A stretch of 64,000 bases of DNA, taken from Ecdyonurus torrentis. Its lineage: Eukaryota > Arthropoda > Insecta > Ephemeroptera > Heptageniidae. Made by a program: the position numbers and the translations under genes. The stretch lies in contig OX439128.1 in the NCBI GenBank assembly GCA_949318235.1, positions 50,716,491 to 50,780,490 of the forward strand, written 5' to 3'. Position 1 is the first letter of the stretch, and each line of letters begins with the position of its first letter. Positions 11,978 through 25,507 of this stretch are shown one piece after another. The notes under the pieces are model-generated. The model ran no database searches and was not told where the DNA came from. It worked only from the letters and a program-made list of their open reading frames with translations.

Positions 11978-12229
11978 ATGGAGAGTGAAGTAAAGAAACA
12001 GAGAACCCATCAAAGGAATCGTCGAAGGGAACGAGCCCAACGTATGCAGGCTCAACGAGAAAGTAAAAAAGATCTTATTAATGTAGACAGTGGTGGAGAT
12101 GAATCTTCAGATCATGAAAAACCACATAGACCACCTAATAGAAGAAAAAAAATTAAAGAACCAGTGTATGAAGAAGATATTATTGATGGTTTTGCCATAT
12201 TGGCATTCAAATCATATGAAGATCTAGAG
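11978..12229 (+). CDS. AUTS2: AUTS2-like protein, exon 1 (N-terminal 84 residues)
   Basis: AUTS2 proteins are nuclear regulators, known in vertebrates for association with a non-canonical PRC1 complex and for roles in neuronal gene expression. The Drosophila relative is tay. This exon encodes a basic, Arg/Gln-rich N-terminus (KKQRTHQRNRRRERAQRMQA at 6-25), an acidic Ser patch (GGDESSDHE, 39-47), a second basic stretch (RRKKIK, 55-60) and the diagnostic block EEDIIDGFAILAF (65-77). Human AUTS2 has EEDIIDGFAMTSF at the end of its own first exon, followed by a short FEALE-type segment. Here the equivalent is SYEDLE, and the exon stops right there at GAG|GTATGT (12230), phase 0. The start is supported by an in-frame stop 13 bp upstream and a good context (G at -3, G at +4). 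The exon lies immediately downstream of the composition-shifted promoter. The family call comes from recalled sequence, not from a search. Confidence 0.85.
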
Positions 12230-12230
12230 G

Positions 12231-14960
12231 TATGTACAAAACTATTTTATCTTTTAATTTATAATAATATAGTATATTATATTTATTAATATTATACGTA
12301 ATAAATATTACAATTAAATAACGCGTAGTAAAAAAAAAAAAAAAACGTAAACAGACGCCGGGTAAAGTGACAGATGTATGGGTATTGAAATGACGTTTAT
12401 TTCGCCCGTCAAAACAATCATCGTCGTAATCGTAATATTATAGTAAACGAAAGATGACGAGTATGTTACTTGATATTGATAACCTATGATAACATTTCAC
12501 TATATCATACATAAATATGTATGTATTATACTAATATGTAATCCATTCATATAATTTAATCTCATTGCATGTAAGTACAATGTAATTATTTTAATTACTT
12601 TTTGGTGTAAGTATATATTAACGTAATGAAACTTTATGTCACTGAACTCTATATTATTCTCTCTCTTACTCGTATTTTATTATATTAAATTCTAAAATAC
12701 TAGACTTTTATTTTTATAGTAAAAAGGAAACAGAAATGTGGATTGTGTTTTTATTTGCACTTAAAAAAAAGAGAAGAGAATAGACAAAATTTCGTGTACA
12801 GTATTATAATTTATAGGCAATTTTGATACCGGTATATTGTAATTAAAAACGTTTAATTAAATTATTATTAAAAAGAATTAAATAAAAACCAAATTATAAA
12901 TAATATCACCAATGTCAATTAAATTATTTTAAATATTATGTATATAATTTTAATTGATAACAATTTTTTGTTAGTCATCATCAATTAAAAAAATTATAAT
13001 TTTTTTTACGCGTTGATACAAATTTTATCACATAAAGTGTTGAAATTTAAACAAATTTCCTATATTTTATTATATTTATTTTATTATTTTTTTCGTATCA
13101 TATATAATATATATTATATATTTTTCTGAAATGATATGAAAACAATTTACTTTAATTGTAGTCAGATTTACAAGCACGTCACTGTGTAATATACAATTTT
13201 TTTTATCAATAATTGTTTCCCGTGTTGCAAAAAAGTAATTATTACCGTATATAATATACATATTTCTTTTTTACTGACTATGGTACAATTTTTTTATGTA
13301 ACGTAAGCTTTTTAACAGCAATTTTTTAAAAATATATACATAAAAAAAAGTTTACCTAATTAGGAAATTGACTCTTCAATATTTTGTATTAGATTTATTA
13401 GCCCGATAAGGAAAAAAAAAAAGACCAGCGGAAGTGATAAGATTTTAATTATATTAATATTTTTTTTCGTAGTAGTAATTATGAGGCACTTTAAAAAAAA
13501 ATATATATATAAAATTATTATTCATAAAGTGTACCTACATTATCGTGTACATATTTTTATATTAAAGTAATGATAGATCGATTTACAATAAATAATTTAT
13601 AATAGCTGCTTTAATGTTTTTTTATAATTTTATTAGTATTATGATAAAATAGTGCTTTTAAATAAGTAAATAAATAAGAATATTTTTATATAAAAGAAAA
13701 AAATAGATGTCTTGTATTATTTTAAGATTAAATGTTATATATATATTTTTTAATTAACTTAAAGCTTATCTCGAGATTAATTAATTAACAATTAAATTAG
13801 AATCCACTAGTGACAACTCTAATTACGGTATCAAATAAACTTTAGAAACCTCTTAAATAAAAGCTTACTGTATTGAAATAGTAAATAAAATTTCTTTGCA
13901 CGTGGCTGCTGCTGTACATATTGATCGATAAATAAAGTTTGAAAAGCAATAAACTCTTCTCTTTGAATGAATCTCAATCACCGACATTTTTTTATTTATT
14001 GCTTAATACCTATATTGATGCGATTTACGTTTTACAAATTTTTCATTCCTGTTAATTTAGTAATTAATAAATTGTCTTTTTCTGAAGTCATAAGTATTGA
14101 GTAAATAACTTAGTCTATGTCCAATAATATTAAAGCTTATCCAGGACCATCTTAATAGAAGGTGCCTGGCTTATCAAAGTAGAATGTTAGCAAATCACAG
14201 GCGGGATGGGAAAAAAGGTAGCAGACCCCAAATTTCTTATCGTTAAGCATTACGGAACTCCTTTTTATTATTATTATTTTTTGAGAAAACTATTGCACCG
14301 AAGAAAAAAAAATACATGAGAAATCATTTTTTTTCCTTCTATTTTTTTTACCTGTTATAATGATACAATAAAAAAAAAACTATAACAACAATTTGTCACT
14401 AATTACGCCTATCATTACCTTATTCAATTGATATTTTATTAACAACTTTTTTTTTATAACCCATGCATCATATTATTATACATCTTATTATAAAGTAATT
14501 ACATTAAAATAAATTCCATTGTTATAACAATTTAATGATAACAAATAATTTGTTAATTAAATTCATGATCATACATATATAAAGTTTTATTATATATTAT
14601 ACTATGTAGAATATTTTACTGAAAATTAATTCTCTTTCTCATCACTGAATAAAGCTTTGAAATTAATGTTTAAAATAGTTGTAGAATAATATATATATTA
14701 TAGTACTGTAGTGTATGTTTATTATTGATTTACATATTGGCTATACTTGCACCTGTGACCGCAAAAATAATTTCTCTCTTCTAACATTATTAAATGTATG
14801 TACGTATATATACATCAGTGTATGTATTATTGATTATTGTATATTGTTACTTTGTCATTTTTATATTGTTGTAAAGTAATATATCAATTTTGTAACATGA
14901 AGCGTTACTATAATATACATATCATTATTATACTTGTATTACCATTTTATTTTTTTACTC
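12231..14960. other. AT-rich intron 1 sequence, nothing recognised
   Basis: Homopolymer runs and AT-rich filler between the exon 1 donor and the first family A element. No shared repeat or coding signal was identified. Confidence 0.5.
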
Positions 14961-15060
14961 TACACGGAAAGAGTTAACTTATGATAATACAGGAAAGTTA
15001 CTTCTCAAGATACAAAAGAAATAAAGCTCGCCTGCAAAATAACTCTGTACTACTTCATAC

Positions 15061-15315
15061 TAGACGTCAAAATATTATGCTGTAGTACAGAGCATAATTA
15101 CAGCGTAATTTCGTTTACGATTTTTATTTTTCTCTCGAAAGGAAGAAATTACGTAATTTATGCTACACTTTTTGTCGTTATAGCATAATTATTGCTGAAT
15201 TAGAACAACAAGATAATAATAATACCGGTATAACATAGTTATTATGCAGTATAGTATATAAGTTATGTTATAGGGAAGAAAATGATGCTAAAAATGGGCT
15301 AGCTTAATTATTGTG
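15061..15315 (+). repeat. MITE family A, copy A1
   Basis: Contains 'gaaattacgtaatttatgct', 'tatagcataattattgctga' and 'attagaacaaca', all shared with A2, A3 and others. A separate 'acacggaaagag' terminus lies upstream at 14962, so the copy may be rearranged. Boundaries are approximate. Confidence 0.6.
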
Positions 15316-18300
15316 TTTATTTTTTTGTTTTGTTTTTTTGTTTGTTTATTATAAAGTACTTAGAGTCGACGAAAACTTAATATTTATTTATACAGTACGC
15401 AATTTCTTTAGTACAATTTCCCCCTATTTCTTTTCTTTTTTTTTAAATGCAATTTTTTTTTGTACTTATTATACAATTATTTTTCGCTAAATTAAAAAGC
15501 TCATTATAAAAAAAAAAAAAAAAGAAAAAAAAAAAGCGTGTGCATGCATGTGTATACTGGTATATGAATTGTTTCCGCAAATAAAATAATTATCTTTAAT
15601 TTAAAAGTACGATGTTGTTATTGTTATGACAAACTCATATGTATATTATATATTTTTTTCGTGTTAAAGGATTAATTTTATTATTCTTATTATTACTTTT
15701 TTTTTTTATTATTATAATAATTTGATAATTATTTTGATATTTATCTTTTTATGTTCTTTCGTTTTCTAAGTAAGTGTTTTTATTTAAAAGGAAACGTGTT
15801 TATGGGAAATCTTTATTTGATACGATCAAGTTCTTTCATTTAAAATAAAAGTTAAAAAAAAACATTCAAATCGATTTTCTTGTGTACTATCTAATTGAAC
15901 ACCCGTTTAGAATAAGAAAAAAAAAATCAGATGTAGAGATGGTTAAAACTGTGATCACAGCTGATTACCAGTTCAAAAATCTAAAATTTCACACAGTATG
16001 ACTTTCCAATTAGGCAAATAATATTATATTGGTATGATTATCGTAAAAAAAAATTTAATGATGGGCCTTTGACATTTTAAAAACTAAACTAAAAAAAAAA
16101 ACTTCTGCTTTTAAATTCTATAGATAAAAGCCTACCAAATAAAAACTATAATTTATAATTTTTCAATACTCTTCTATCTCTAGACTTTTCTTATTTATAA
16201 GCCTTAGCAAGTTCCTTACTACTTGGACCACAGTATAGTACATATATTACAAAAGGTTCCTCATGAGTTAGACTAGAGTATATCACATAACCTGTATAAC
16301 CTGCTCTTGCACGAGTATAGAGAGAGAACGACCCCTTTTGCTTTTTTTTTTTCTTATCTAATCAGAACACATGGCCAAGCAAAAGTTAGTTAAAAAAAAT
16401 CCATACTTAGCATTAGAATTGTCACTTTATATATTATGACGATAACAAAATTATTATAATCCAATGATATTCTGTTAGTAAATATTTATTTTATAATATT
16501 AAAATTAATATAGTCAATAAATAAATTATTAACTTGTATATAATATTATAAACGTCAAACTGTGATGGGGTATTAATAAACATGTTTATTATATTATTAA
16601 TAATGAAAATTATAAAAAATTATTATTTTATTACAAATCAACATCTATACTAATTTATGTGATTATTGACTTATTATTGAAATAATTAATATTTATACTT
16701 TTCTTTGTAAAATGTTTTATAATAATAACAGACAGATATGTAAACGGTTGCGTGCGTATAATAATGTGTACGCTAGATAATCGAATGGGCAGTCAAGTCA
16801 GTCAAATAGTAAATAAATGAAAGTAAGGAAAAAAAGGGGGGTTGTTTGTAGCGTCAACTACAGGCACTACAGCTGACCAAAATCTCATACCATTGAGTTA
16901 CGCCCACTTACACGCACGTCAAATAATCTAGTATTCTTAAATATTTAAAGATATTATCGTGATTTTTATATTTGTATATTCATGACGTCATAGTGACGTC
17001 ATGAATGTACATAGACTATTATGTACTGTAAGTGAACTACCCTTGCTTTGCTCCTACAACGTACTTTTTGTGTGTATATATAGTTGTTGGTCCCCCTACT
17101 TCCCCCCTCTGTGCGCCCGCCGCGGATCAATGCGCTTCTATCCCTTGTTCTCTCTCTCTCTCTCTATACTTGAAACCTTCCCCTCTCTCTCACACTCTCT
17201 TTCTCTCTCTTATGCCACTCAACCCAATGATCCTTGTGTGCAGTGATTAGTGTGAGAGAAAGATATAAAAAAAATAAGAGATTTTTTTAACCATCTTGAT
17301 ATTATTATCCAATAATGCTACTTATTATACATATTTGAAGTTAGTAATTTATATTATTGTTTTTGTTTTTACTTCGCCGATAAAACATTTTATTATTATT
17401 TAAGCCATACATAATAGTTGTTTTGTTATATCTCTCATGCTTGTCTATGTTAGCTAGTTAAAAAAAAAAATGACTACATAATTTAACTTGTTTTTATAAA
17501 ATGTAAACAATTATAAAAACCTTCTCTCTAATATTCTGCTAATTTTAAGTTGTACAAACACGGCCCTTTTTTTTATACTAAATAAAATTTAAATAATTTG
17601 TTTCTTGTTAAAAATCGACTTATGTAAACATTTTGATAATTTTTTTTTTAATTGTATTTTATAAATTATATTTTTTATGAGTATTTAAAATATAATAATA
17701 AATAATACAACGACAGATTTATATACTTTTATAATTATGGTGAAACAACTACATTTTTTTTTTACACATTATGCATTTATGACCATATCGCAAAGATTTT
17801 TAAACAAGAATGATTCACAACAATACACAATTTGCATTGTGGGCTTTAAGTTTTTTTTTTTTTTTTTTTTGGACAATATAATATTATATATAGGAACGTG
17901 TAGGGTTTTTTCATTCAAGTTAAAAATGAAAATTGTTGAATGTCAATAATGTTTTTTTTTTTTTTTTTTTTTTTTTTTTCAACAAAAGGAGAAGTGTGTT
18001 TGTTAGGCGAGGGAAGGAAATATGTTATGTATTCAGTTTGCTGTTGTTATATATATATAAATATATATACATTTTTTTTAGCACCCAAGTCGCGTGATAT
18101 TTTTCGTACAGTCGTGGACATAAAAATTGTACGGTATATTATTTGTATGGTACACTCGTGAAAGTAAAAAAAAAATATATATAAAAATAAAAATAAAAAT
18201 GTGACTTCCAATTTATTCAATTGCCTTTAAAAGGAAATACCATTTATAGAGACATTTCATTATTTCACTTATAAATTTATCGAATAAGATATTATGAGTA

Positions 18301-18497
18301 ATAAATTACTTCATACCGCAGTGTCTTAACAATTATTAATGTTTAAATCTTTATTCAATGTATAATAACAAATTGTTTGAAATGAATTGGAATTCATTGA
18401 AGTCTGTATATAATATATGTATAAATTAAAATATACGACAGTTTCGTAATTAAGATTGTAATGTATATTTGTACTTAGAGTTCTTATTCTATTTTGC
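15316..18497. other. AT-rich intron 1 sequence with CRE octamer pair
   Basis: Mostly AT-rich filler. A slightly GC-richer patch at about 16750-17250 holds two TGACGTCA octamers 3 bp apart (16983-16990, 16994-17001) and 'cctctgtgcgcccgccgcgg' (about 17106-17125), followed by short CT runs. Poly-T runs lie at 17851-17870 and 17951-17978. No exon is supportable. Confidence 0.45.
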
Positions 18498-18498
18498 T

Positions 18499-18692
18499 CA
18501 CGGAAAAGAATAAATAACGTAATTTATGCTGCAGTTATGTCATCATAGCATAAACAATGCTAAATTAGAACAACACAAATATGTGTGCTATTTTAAGCAA
18601 CATATTTATGCTATTTTAGCATAATAATGCTGTATTGAACAAATTGTGCTAAAAAATAAAAATTAGCTAAATTGTCTATTTTTGCCTGTGCT
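18499..18692 (+). repeat. MITE family A, copy A2
   Basis: Left end CACGGAAAAGAATAAATAACG, then 'taatttatgctgcagttatg', 'tagcataaacaatgctaaat', 'tgctgtattgaacaaattgtgct' and an end near 'tttttgcctgtg'. Both halves are palindromically related. The arrangement matches the other copies. Confidence 0.75.
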
Positions 18693-18844
18693 TATTCATT
18701 TTAAGGGTATTTTGTTTTTTTCTTCCTATAAATAATGTAGTTTTTCAAGCAGGAAGTTATATAGTAGAATATATCGTGGGTATTTTTGAAGAGAGTGTGC
18801 GAGATAAAAATAGGGTATGTTTTGTGTGATATCAGAGGCTTTTT

Positions 18845-18847
<3 letters not shown>

Positions 18848-18906
<59 letters not shown>
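18848..18906. repeat. (GA)n microsatellite
   Basis: About 58 bp of GA. A shorter (GA)n follows at 19214-19239. Confidence 0.95.
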
Positions 18907-18909
<3 letters not shown>

Positions 18910-20071
18910 GAGAGGCAATGATTGAACATATGCTTGACAAAAACCTCCCGAGAAATCTTTTGTATATATGTGTGTGTTTGAATGACGAGAGTAATTTCAC
19001 GATCAAATTGATTCATTGTCCGATTTAATACTTTCAGATAATATTAGATTGATCGTTTTATAGCTAAACCTATAACCAATACTTACTTTTTGTATATATA
19101 TAAGAAAAGTAGAATATACTGTATATAGCATTAAAAATTAAAATGAAAGAGAAAAAAATTGTATAAATATATATATTTTTTGTATGACTTTCTTTTTAGC
19201 TGTATATATAAGGGAGAGAGAGAGAGAGAGAGAGAGAATATGTAATGTAATTTAAAAGTTTAACATCAGATAAAGAAACTTAAACTTAAACCAAAAGCAT
19301 GCATGTATATTTTTATACTCTGTTATTTGAGATATTATTATTCATAATGTTGAAGTTTAATTCATATTCAAACTATCTTCACGAAAAATTAATGAGATAT
19401 AATATTTAAGTAAAAACTTATTAAATTATGATTAACATCATAACAAATTAACATTATAGTGAATTATATGCATAACGTATGTAAAGAATTCAATGGAAGC
19501 AATTAGTATATTATTATAATAGTGTACTCATTGAATAGTTACATAGTATAATATTCATTACAGAGTTAATTACATTTATGCGTTTTTTTTTTTTAATAAA
19601 AATAGTTTATTTTCCTTCACTGTGTTGAAAAATAGATAAACTCAATGAACGTTACATGATTTAATTTGTATAATATATAATTTGTTTTTATATATTTTGC
19701 ACAACTGTTTTATTTTCTTCTACATGGAAAGTATTGTGAGCTATACTCCCATGAGTACAGTACGTAGTGAGTGTGCCACTACTGCCAGTAACAAACTTTA
19801 CTAAATCCAGTCAGGCAATCAATCAATCACTATGATATAATGCCTAACAGATGACAAGACCAAGTTGCAAAGAATAATTTTATTTGTTCACTGTTGGCTA
19901 AAGTGTTTGTTTGAATGAAAATTAGATGCAAAATATATTATATGTATTAAAAGATTTTGAATAAAGTGATTTTGTAAAAGGAAATAAGCAAACACCATAA
20001 AAAACCTAAAACATTAAATTAAAAAAGTGTTATAGTTATATATGAGATATGACTTTTAAGAAGTTTCTGTG

Positions 20072-20345
20072 TTGATTTAACGTGCTTTCTTATGGGGGAA
20101 TGAAGCACCGATATAACTTGAGTAAGAATTGTTTCTCGATGTTGTAATTTTATAGATAATATAGCTTAAGCTTTTGTTTTTTCTGGATTCGAATAAAAAA
20201 ACAAGCAAACAAATTGCTTATAATTCAGGAAAACAAAAGCTTTGAAGCTCAGTAATCTATATAATAGTATACAAATGTAAAGCATTGAAATTTTTAGTTA
20301 TAGAGTTACTTCAATCCTCCCCATAAGAAAGCATGTTTAAATCAA
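20072..20345. repeat. Palindromic MITE, family J (single copy, 274 bp)
   Basis: The left end is TTGATTTAACGTGCTTTCTT followed by 'atggggg'. The right end is 'ccccat' followed by AAGAAAGCATGTTTAAATCAA. The pairing continues inward: 'gcttttgttttttctg' near 20170 pairs with 'caggaaaacaaaagc' near 20227. Almost the whole element is one hairpin. It has no coding capacity and only one copy was noticed. Confidence 0.75.
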
Positions 20346-21503
20346 TAATAGTATGGACTCTAGGACTCTAGTATGGACTGGTGTACTTTTTTTATTTTTA
20401 GCATTGTTGGGTTTCTGTTTGTTTATTCATTTCCCTAAATCTGCTTTTCTAAGTCTTCTAATATGATGTTATATATTTAAATTTAAATAAAGTTTAATAC
20501 TATGTCATTCAAAGTAGAGCATCTTATCATTATTATTTATAGTCAATAACACAAAAGTTTTTAATCTTATTATCAAAAGAGTTATCTTGACTATTGCAGG
20601 ATTAAATAGATTTTTAATTCACGTTTGTTTATATATAAATATAATTTTAAATATACCATAGGATTGATAACAATCAATCAATATTGCTATATAATAATTT
20701 TTTTTTACTGATATATAAAACTGTATAACACTATGTAAACATATGTTTTATCTTTTGTATAAATATATATTTTTGTTATAGTGATAATTTCATGTATTTT
20801 TTTTTAATTTATGTAAATAGACGTAATAACAGAGTCAGGTGTTAAATATACGGGATAAAATTTATTACATGCAGTTATGAGGGTTAAAAAAAAAAGTTTA
20901 TCTTACTATCAGGAAAAATAACACACAGAGAGATAGAGAGAGAGAGAGAGAAAAAAGTTACGGTAAACTGGACTTTTTATTTTTTTTGTCACAGTACGAG
21001 TATATAAAAGTATAGTGTCCTGCAAATATACAACACTACAGTTGAGCTTGGTTTGTATGTACAAAATTGTGTACTTCATACGAGTGAGAGGGGAAACAAA
21101 AGCAAAACAAAAATCAATACTTGCACCTCGTCATATCAAATATTTATACATAAAAAGTTTATTTTATATATAATACGTTTTATTTTATATATACAACAAA
21201 GAATGTAAGTGTCATATATCAGTCTTTTTTTTTTCATATATAATTCAATTTGGTATTGGGGAAAAAATAAAAGTATTGAAAGGCTCATTAAGAATTCTTA
21301 ACATTTTTTGTTTAAATTATATATAAAAACAAAACTTTTAGATAAAAATGTTTATATAGCGTGCTTCTGTATCCAGGGGGAAAAAAAAGTGAAGAAGAAT
21401 ATATTTTTTTTATACGCTCTGAATTAACTGTAAATTCAACCAAGCTTTTTTTTTAATAGCATTCAAATATTTGTGCTGAATTTTCAATGTTTAAAAGAAA
21501 ACT

Positions 21504-21536
<33 letters not shown>

Positions 21537-22372
21537 ACGCAAATTTTATGAGATGCATGGTACAGTACCATCATTTATACACACATTATATCCCTCGACC
21601 TTTCTGTATTATCACAAACTGAGGCTTAAATAATAATAATAATTTAATAATTAAAAACGAACTATAAGGTAGGCAATTTAAATAATTAATGACGTCATGA
21701 ATTCCAGGTCCACATTAGAAATTATAGCGCGGGTTGCCTGTGTTAATATATGTGTATACTGTATTATGATAATCTTATATCATTTATCATTGAGGATTTT
21801 TTTGGGCCAACATCTCTTTCATTTTGAAGGTAAAAATAATATTATAATAATAATAATAACGGTAAATGATTTCCAAATTTATGTAGTTATAATCTCACCA
21901 TACGATTAAAATTAATTATTATTATTTTGTTATATATAGCGTGTAATTGAGTGCAGTGATTTGAATGTGATTAAAATGTTTTGATTATAAAGATAATGTG
22001 GAGACCGACAAAGTATAGCTATTTAAATTTTGAAGTGTACTGACATTTTATATACTGTATTACTACTTACTGTACGTATCTGATATTTCATGTAGAGATA
22101 ACAACAAAACTTTTGTATTGCCAACTACAACAAGATGCTTTTCAAACTTCGTATATTTCTTTTTTTTTTATCAAATAATGTAATATTAAATTGAGAATGA
22201 TTTTTTAATACGTATTTTCAGCAGTCAAAAAGTTATTATGATTCATTTTGTATAGCGTATATAAATCTCCTTTTTTTATATAAATAAAATGACGGGAAAA
22301 AAATCGTATATATTTGATATTTTATTGGCATTTTTTTTACGTTTATTGAATTTCACCCTATCCATAGAGCAT
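20346..22372. other. AT-rich intron 1 sequence, no gene seen
   Basis: Contains short (GA)n at 20936-20951, poly-A at 21511-21537 and one TGACGTCA at 21690-21697. The 70-codon frame at 21697-21909 has no recognisable motif. Confidence 0.5.
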
Positions 22373-22387
22373 GAGAGAAAGAGAGAA

Positions 22388-22480
<93 letters not shown>
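22373..22480. repeat. (GA)n microsatellite
   Basis: About 108 bp, with GAAAGA interruptions in the first 25 bp and pure GA after that. Confidence 0.95.
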
Positions 22481-22483
<3 letters not shown>

Positions 22484-24466
22484 TAACAACACTCACAAAA
22501 AAGTTTGGTTTGTGTGGATAACATTATATTTATACAAAAAAAAGAGAGTTTTCAAATATAAATTTTGAACACAGAAAACTTTTTTTTTTTTTTTTTTCCG
22601 AGCAGTCGTTTTTATAGTAAGTTCTCTGTTCTTCTCTCTCTATCTGTATCGTAACAAAATCTCGGATGTAACTTTGGTGTTATTATTGTTATTTCATATT
22701 AAACAAAAAGTTAATGCTTTGTTGTAACTTTAGTCAAGGGAGAGAGAAAAACAAAAATGAACCGACACTTATATTATTATTATTTTTTTGCAAACGATAA
22801 AAAAATGTTAAAATTCACATTTCATTTCCTGTAATAACATAATTGATTTATATAATGTATATTAATGGAAATATCAATAAATAAAAAAACCTAGATTGAT
22901 ATGAAAGGTTTGAAAATCAATTATATTAACAATATTTTATTATATATAGGTCGATATGAGTTTAATTGCAATTACTTTTCCACTATCTCTTACTTGTTAT
23001 TTATGAAGAAACAACACATCTTTATATTTATAATTGGTTATAATTAAGTGCTTGCCATTATTGATTTTCAATTAAGTAATAATAATTACATTTCGCTGTA
23101 CTGATACGTACACAAAAAGTTACAAACAAAGAAAATAAAAGGCAACCTTTCAATAATACTTTTTTTTTTTGCCATCCACTCTCTATACCTTGACCTGTGT
23201 TATCTTTGTGGCTATGTTGCAACATTTACCATTTTTACATATTCAATGCTTTGTAACTTACTGTGCCCTTATTGGTACATAATGTTCTTACGTATTTTTT
23301 TTTGTATAGACATTTTAATTATATGCTAATTTATGAGTAATGCTCATCTGTTTTCTTACATCAACAGAAAATAATATTTAATAATCTTTTATTAAGGCGC
23401 ATTTCAGCCATATTACATGAACCTTGGCCATAAATTGAGCCAATATTATTACAATAAACAATAAAAAGACAAAACATTACAATATTGTCTTTTGACTAAA
23501 AATTTCAATGTTATTTTATCCTGTTATCGTATCATAGAATCATTTAATAAGTATTGACAAGTGTAGTGCTCGTTTCCGTACATCCCCCTCTCCCCCCCCC
23601 CCCCTCCTCCTCCTCCTTTATACTGTTGACATATTGTTGTGACGCACGGTAAAGAGCAAGCACATCAACAAAGAAACACGTTTGATTTATAACACTGTCT
23701 CGGAGTGTCATCTTCATTTTATATATAAAACGTGTATCACTCTTTAAGCTCACGCTATAAAATTTATGATGTACATTTATTTATTATTATAATTGTAGAA
23801 AATACATTATACAAAAAATATTCATTAAAAAAAACTTTACGTTAATCTGTTATTATTCATTATATACGTCAATTAAAAGAAGAAGAAGAAAAAAAAACTA
23901 ATTTGCAATTGTAATCATTATTCTCTCTCACTTTTTAAACTTACAAATTCATTTACATCTTCATGCTAATATATAAAAAAAGTTAACCTCAAACTTTAAT
24001 ATTTAAACTGTTTTAGTTTTTGTAATAATAATAAAAAAATAAAGGTAAAAAAACTATTTGAATTATTATTATTTTTTTTTTTTATGTTATCTAACAGAAG
24101 GAAAAAAATCTGTTTTTATCTTTCATGTCTTTAGGGATTGAGAATTAGTTTTTTATATTTATATATAAAGCTGAAACTTCTTTTTTTCTCTCTCTCTCTC
24201 TCTCTTCAACGTTTCATATTCACTTACTTTCTATATCGTAATAAAAAATAAAATTTGCTATACTACATGGTTTTGAAATGTTAAACAACGAGTTCATAAT
24301 TTGATAACGTTGTTTAATAATCGTAACAGACAAATACATATAAAAGACTTTCTATATGAAGTGTTATATTAATTAAAGTAGTTATACAAATAGAGTTGTC
24401 ATTCGCATTATAGAAATTTGTAACTATTGACGGCTCACTTATTCTCATTACTTCATAAACCATTGC

Positions 24467-24681
24467 GCAGAGAAGTTACTTCAACTGGAAACACCCCCTT
24501 TGCTTCTCGGATTCTATAATAAAGTATAGAAATTTAATTTAACACGTATTAACTTCAATATTACATTGATCACCTGTAAAATTTTAGTGTTTGTCTGGGG
24601 ACAATTAAAAAGGGGTGCAACCCAGGTATGCCTTCAAAATTGAGGTCCTGGTGCATCCTCTAATCCTGTTCTGGCCAGTTT
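24467..24681 (-). repeat. MITE family H, copy H2 (reverse orientation, degenerate)
   Basis: The block 'attaacttcaatattacatt' followed by 'gatcacctgtaa' is the reverse complement of the centre of H1 (48732-48930). The flanks 'acacccccttt...ctcggatt' and the end 'tctggccag' also align. The copy is more diverged than H1. Confidence 0.65.
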
Positions 24682-24755
24682 TTTTTTTTTTTTTTTTTTT
24701 TTTTTGCAAGAAAAACTATACACCAAAATCAGATAAATTGAAATGCAGGGTAACA

Positions 24756-24945
24756 TACACGGACAAAAATAACTTCGTAATAATTATGCCAGCTCATTTT
24801 CAGCACAATTTGTTCAATACAGCATATATAATTCATAATAGCTATATTACAATAGCATAATTATTTATATTGTTCTAATTTAGCATCAGTTATGCTATAA
24901 TGACATAAATACAGCATAAATTACGTAATTTATTCTTTCTGTGTA
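24756..24945 (-). repeat. MITE family A, copy A3 (190 bp, both ends clear)
   Basis: Starts TACACGGACAAAAATAA and ends TTATTCTTTCTGTGTA, which are inverted relative to each other. It carries 'ttcagcacaatttgttcaat', 'atacagcat' and 'attacgtaatttattcttt'. This is the best-defined copy for setting the family length. Confidence 0.8.
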
Positions 24946-25195
24946 CTTCTATTTATTTTAAGCTATAACACGTTTAATGATGTGACATTTTCACAGAGTG
25001 CAATATTTTCTATGCGCAATAAATTCGAACGTATAAAACATTTATTTAAGAGATTTGCATGCAATCAAATTTATTGTACGCGGATGAAATATATTACCGG
25101 TAATTTATATACTGTATTACAATTACGCTATTTTAATTTTGATTTATACAGCGTACGTTTAATGCTGTACAATTATGCGATTTCAAAATACACGT

Positions 25196-25507
25196 ATAAA
25201 AAATAAATTACGTAATTTATGCTCCATTGAACATAGCATAAATTATGTTGCTATGCATAAATGTTGCTGCATTGAGTTATTATATAGGTTATTAAGTGTT
25301 TATTTCGTATATACAGTATGTAAACTAAAAAACAAAGAATTGGCGTATGGCCAATCAATTGGCTTATGCAATCAGATGGAGATTTCAAAACATGTTATTT
25401 CCATATGCAAATAAAATTCAATATTTTAGTAAAAAGACTATACGTTTAGCATAAATTTGAGTTATTGCTGCTAAAATCGGACGTTTTAATTTCTTTTTGT
25501 CCGTGTA
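25196..25507 (+). repeat. MITE family A, copy A4, apparently carrying a family I relative
   Basis: Starts 'aaataaattacgtaatttatgct' and ends 'tttctttttgtccgtgta', matching the family A termini. It is longer than A3 because the middle (about 25330-25433) resembles family I ('atcagatggagatttcaaaa' and 'aaaattcaatattttagtaa'). Confidence 0.6.
25330..25433 (-). repeat. MITE family I, copy I2 (inside A4)
   Basis: The order 'tatggcca..caat', 'atcagatggagatttcaaaa', 'aaaattcaatattttagtaa' resembles I1 (7568-7699) and I3 (31692-31815). The boundaries are uncertain. Confidence 0.45.

Noticed and set aside
24615..25414. Three plus-strand frames of 74-81 codons
   Set aside because: They sit in MITE families H, A and I. 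The reading frames are not preserved in other copies.
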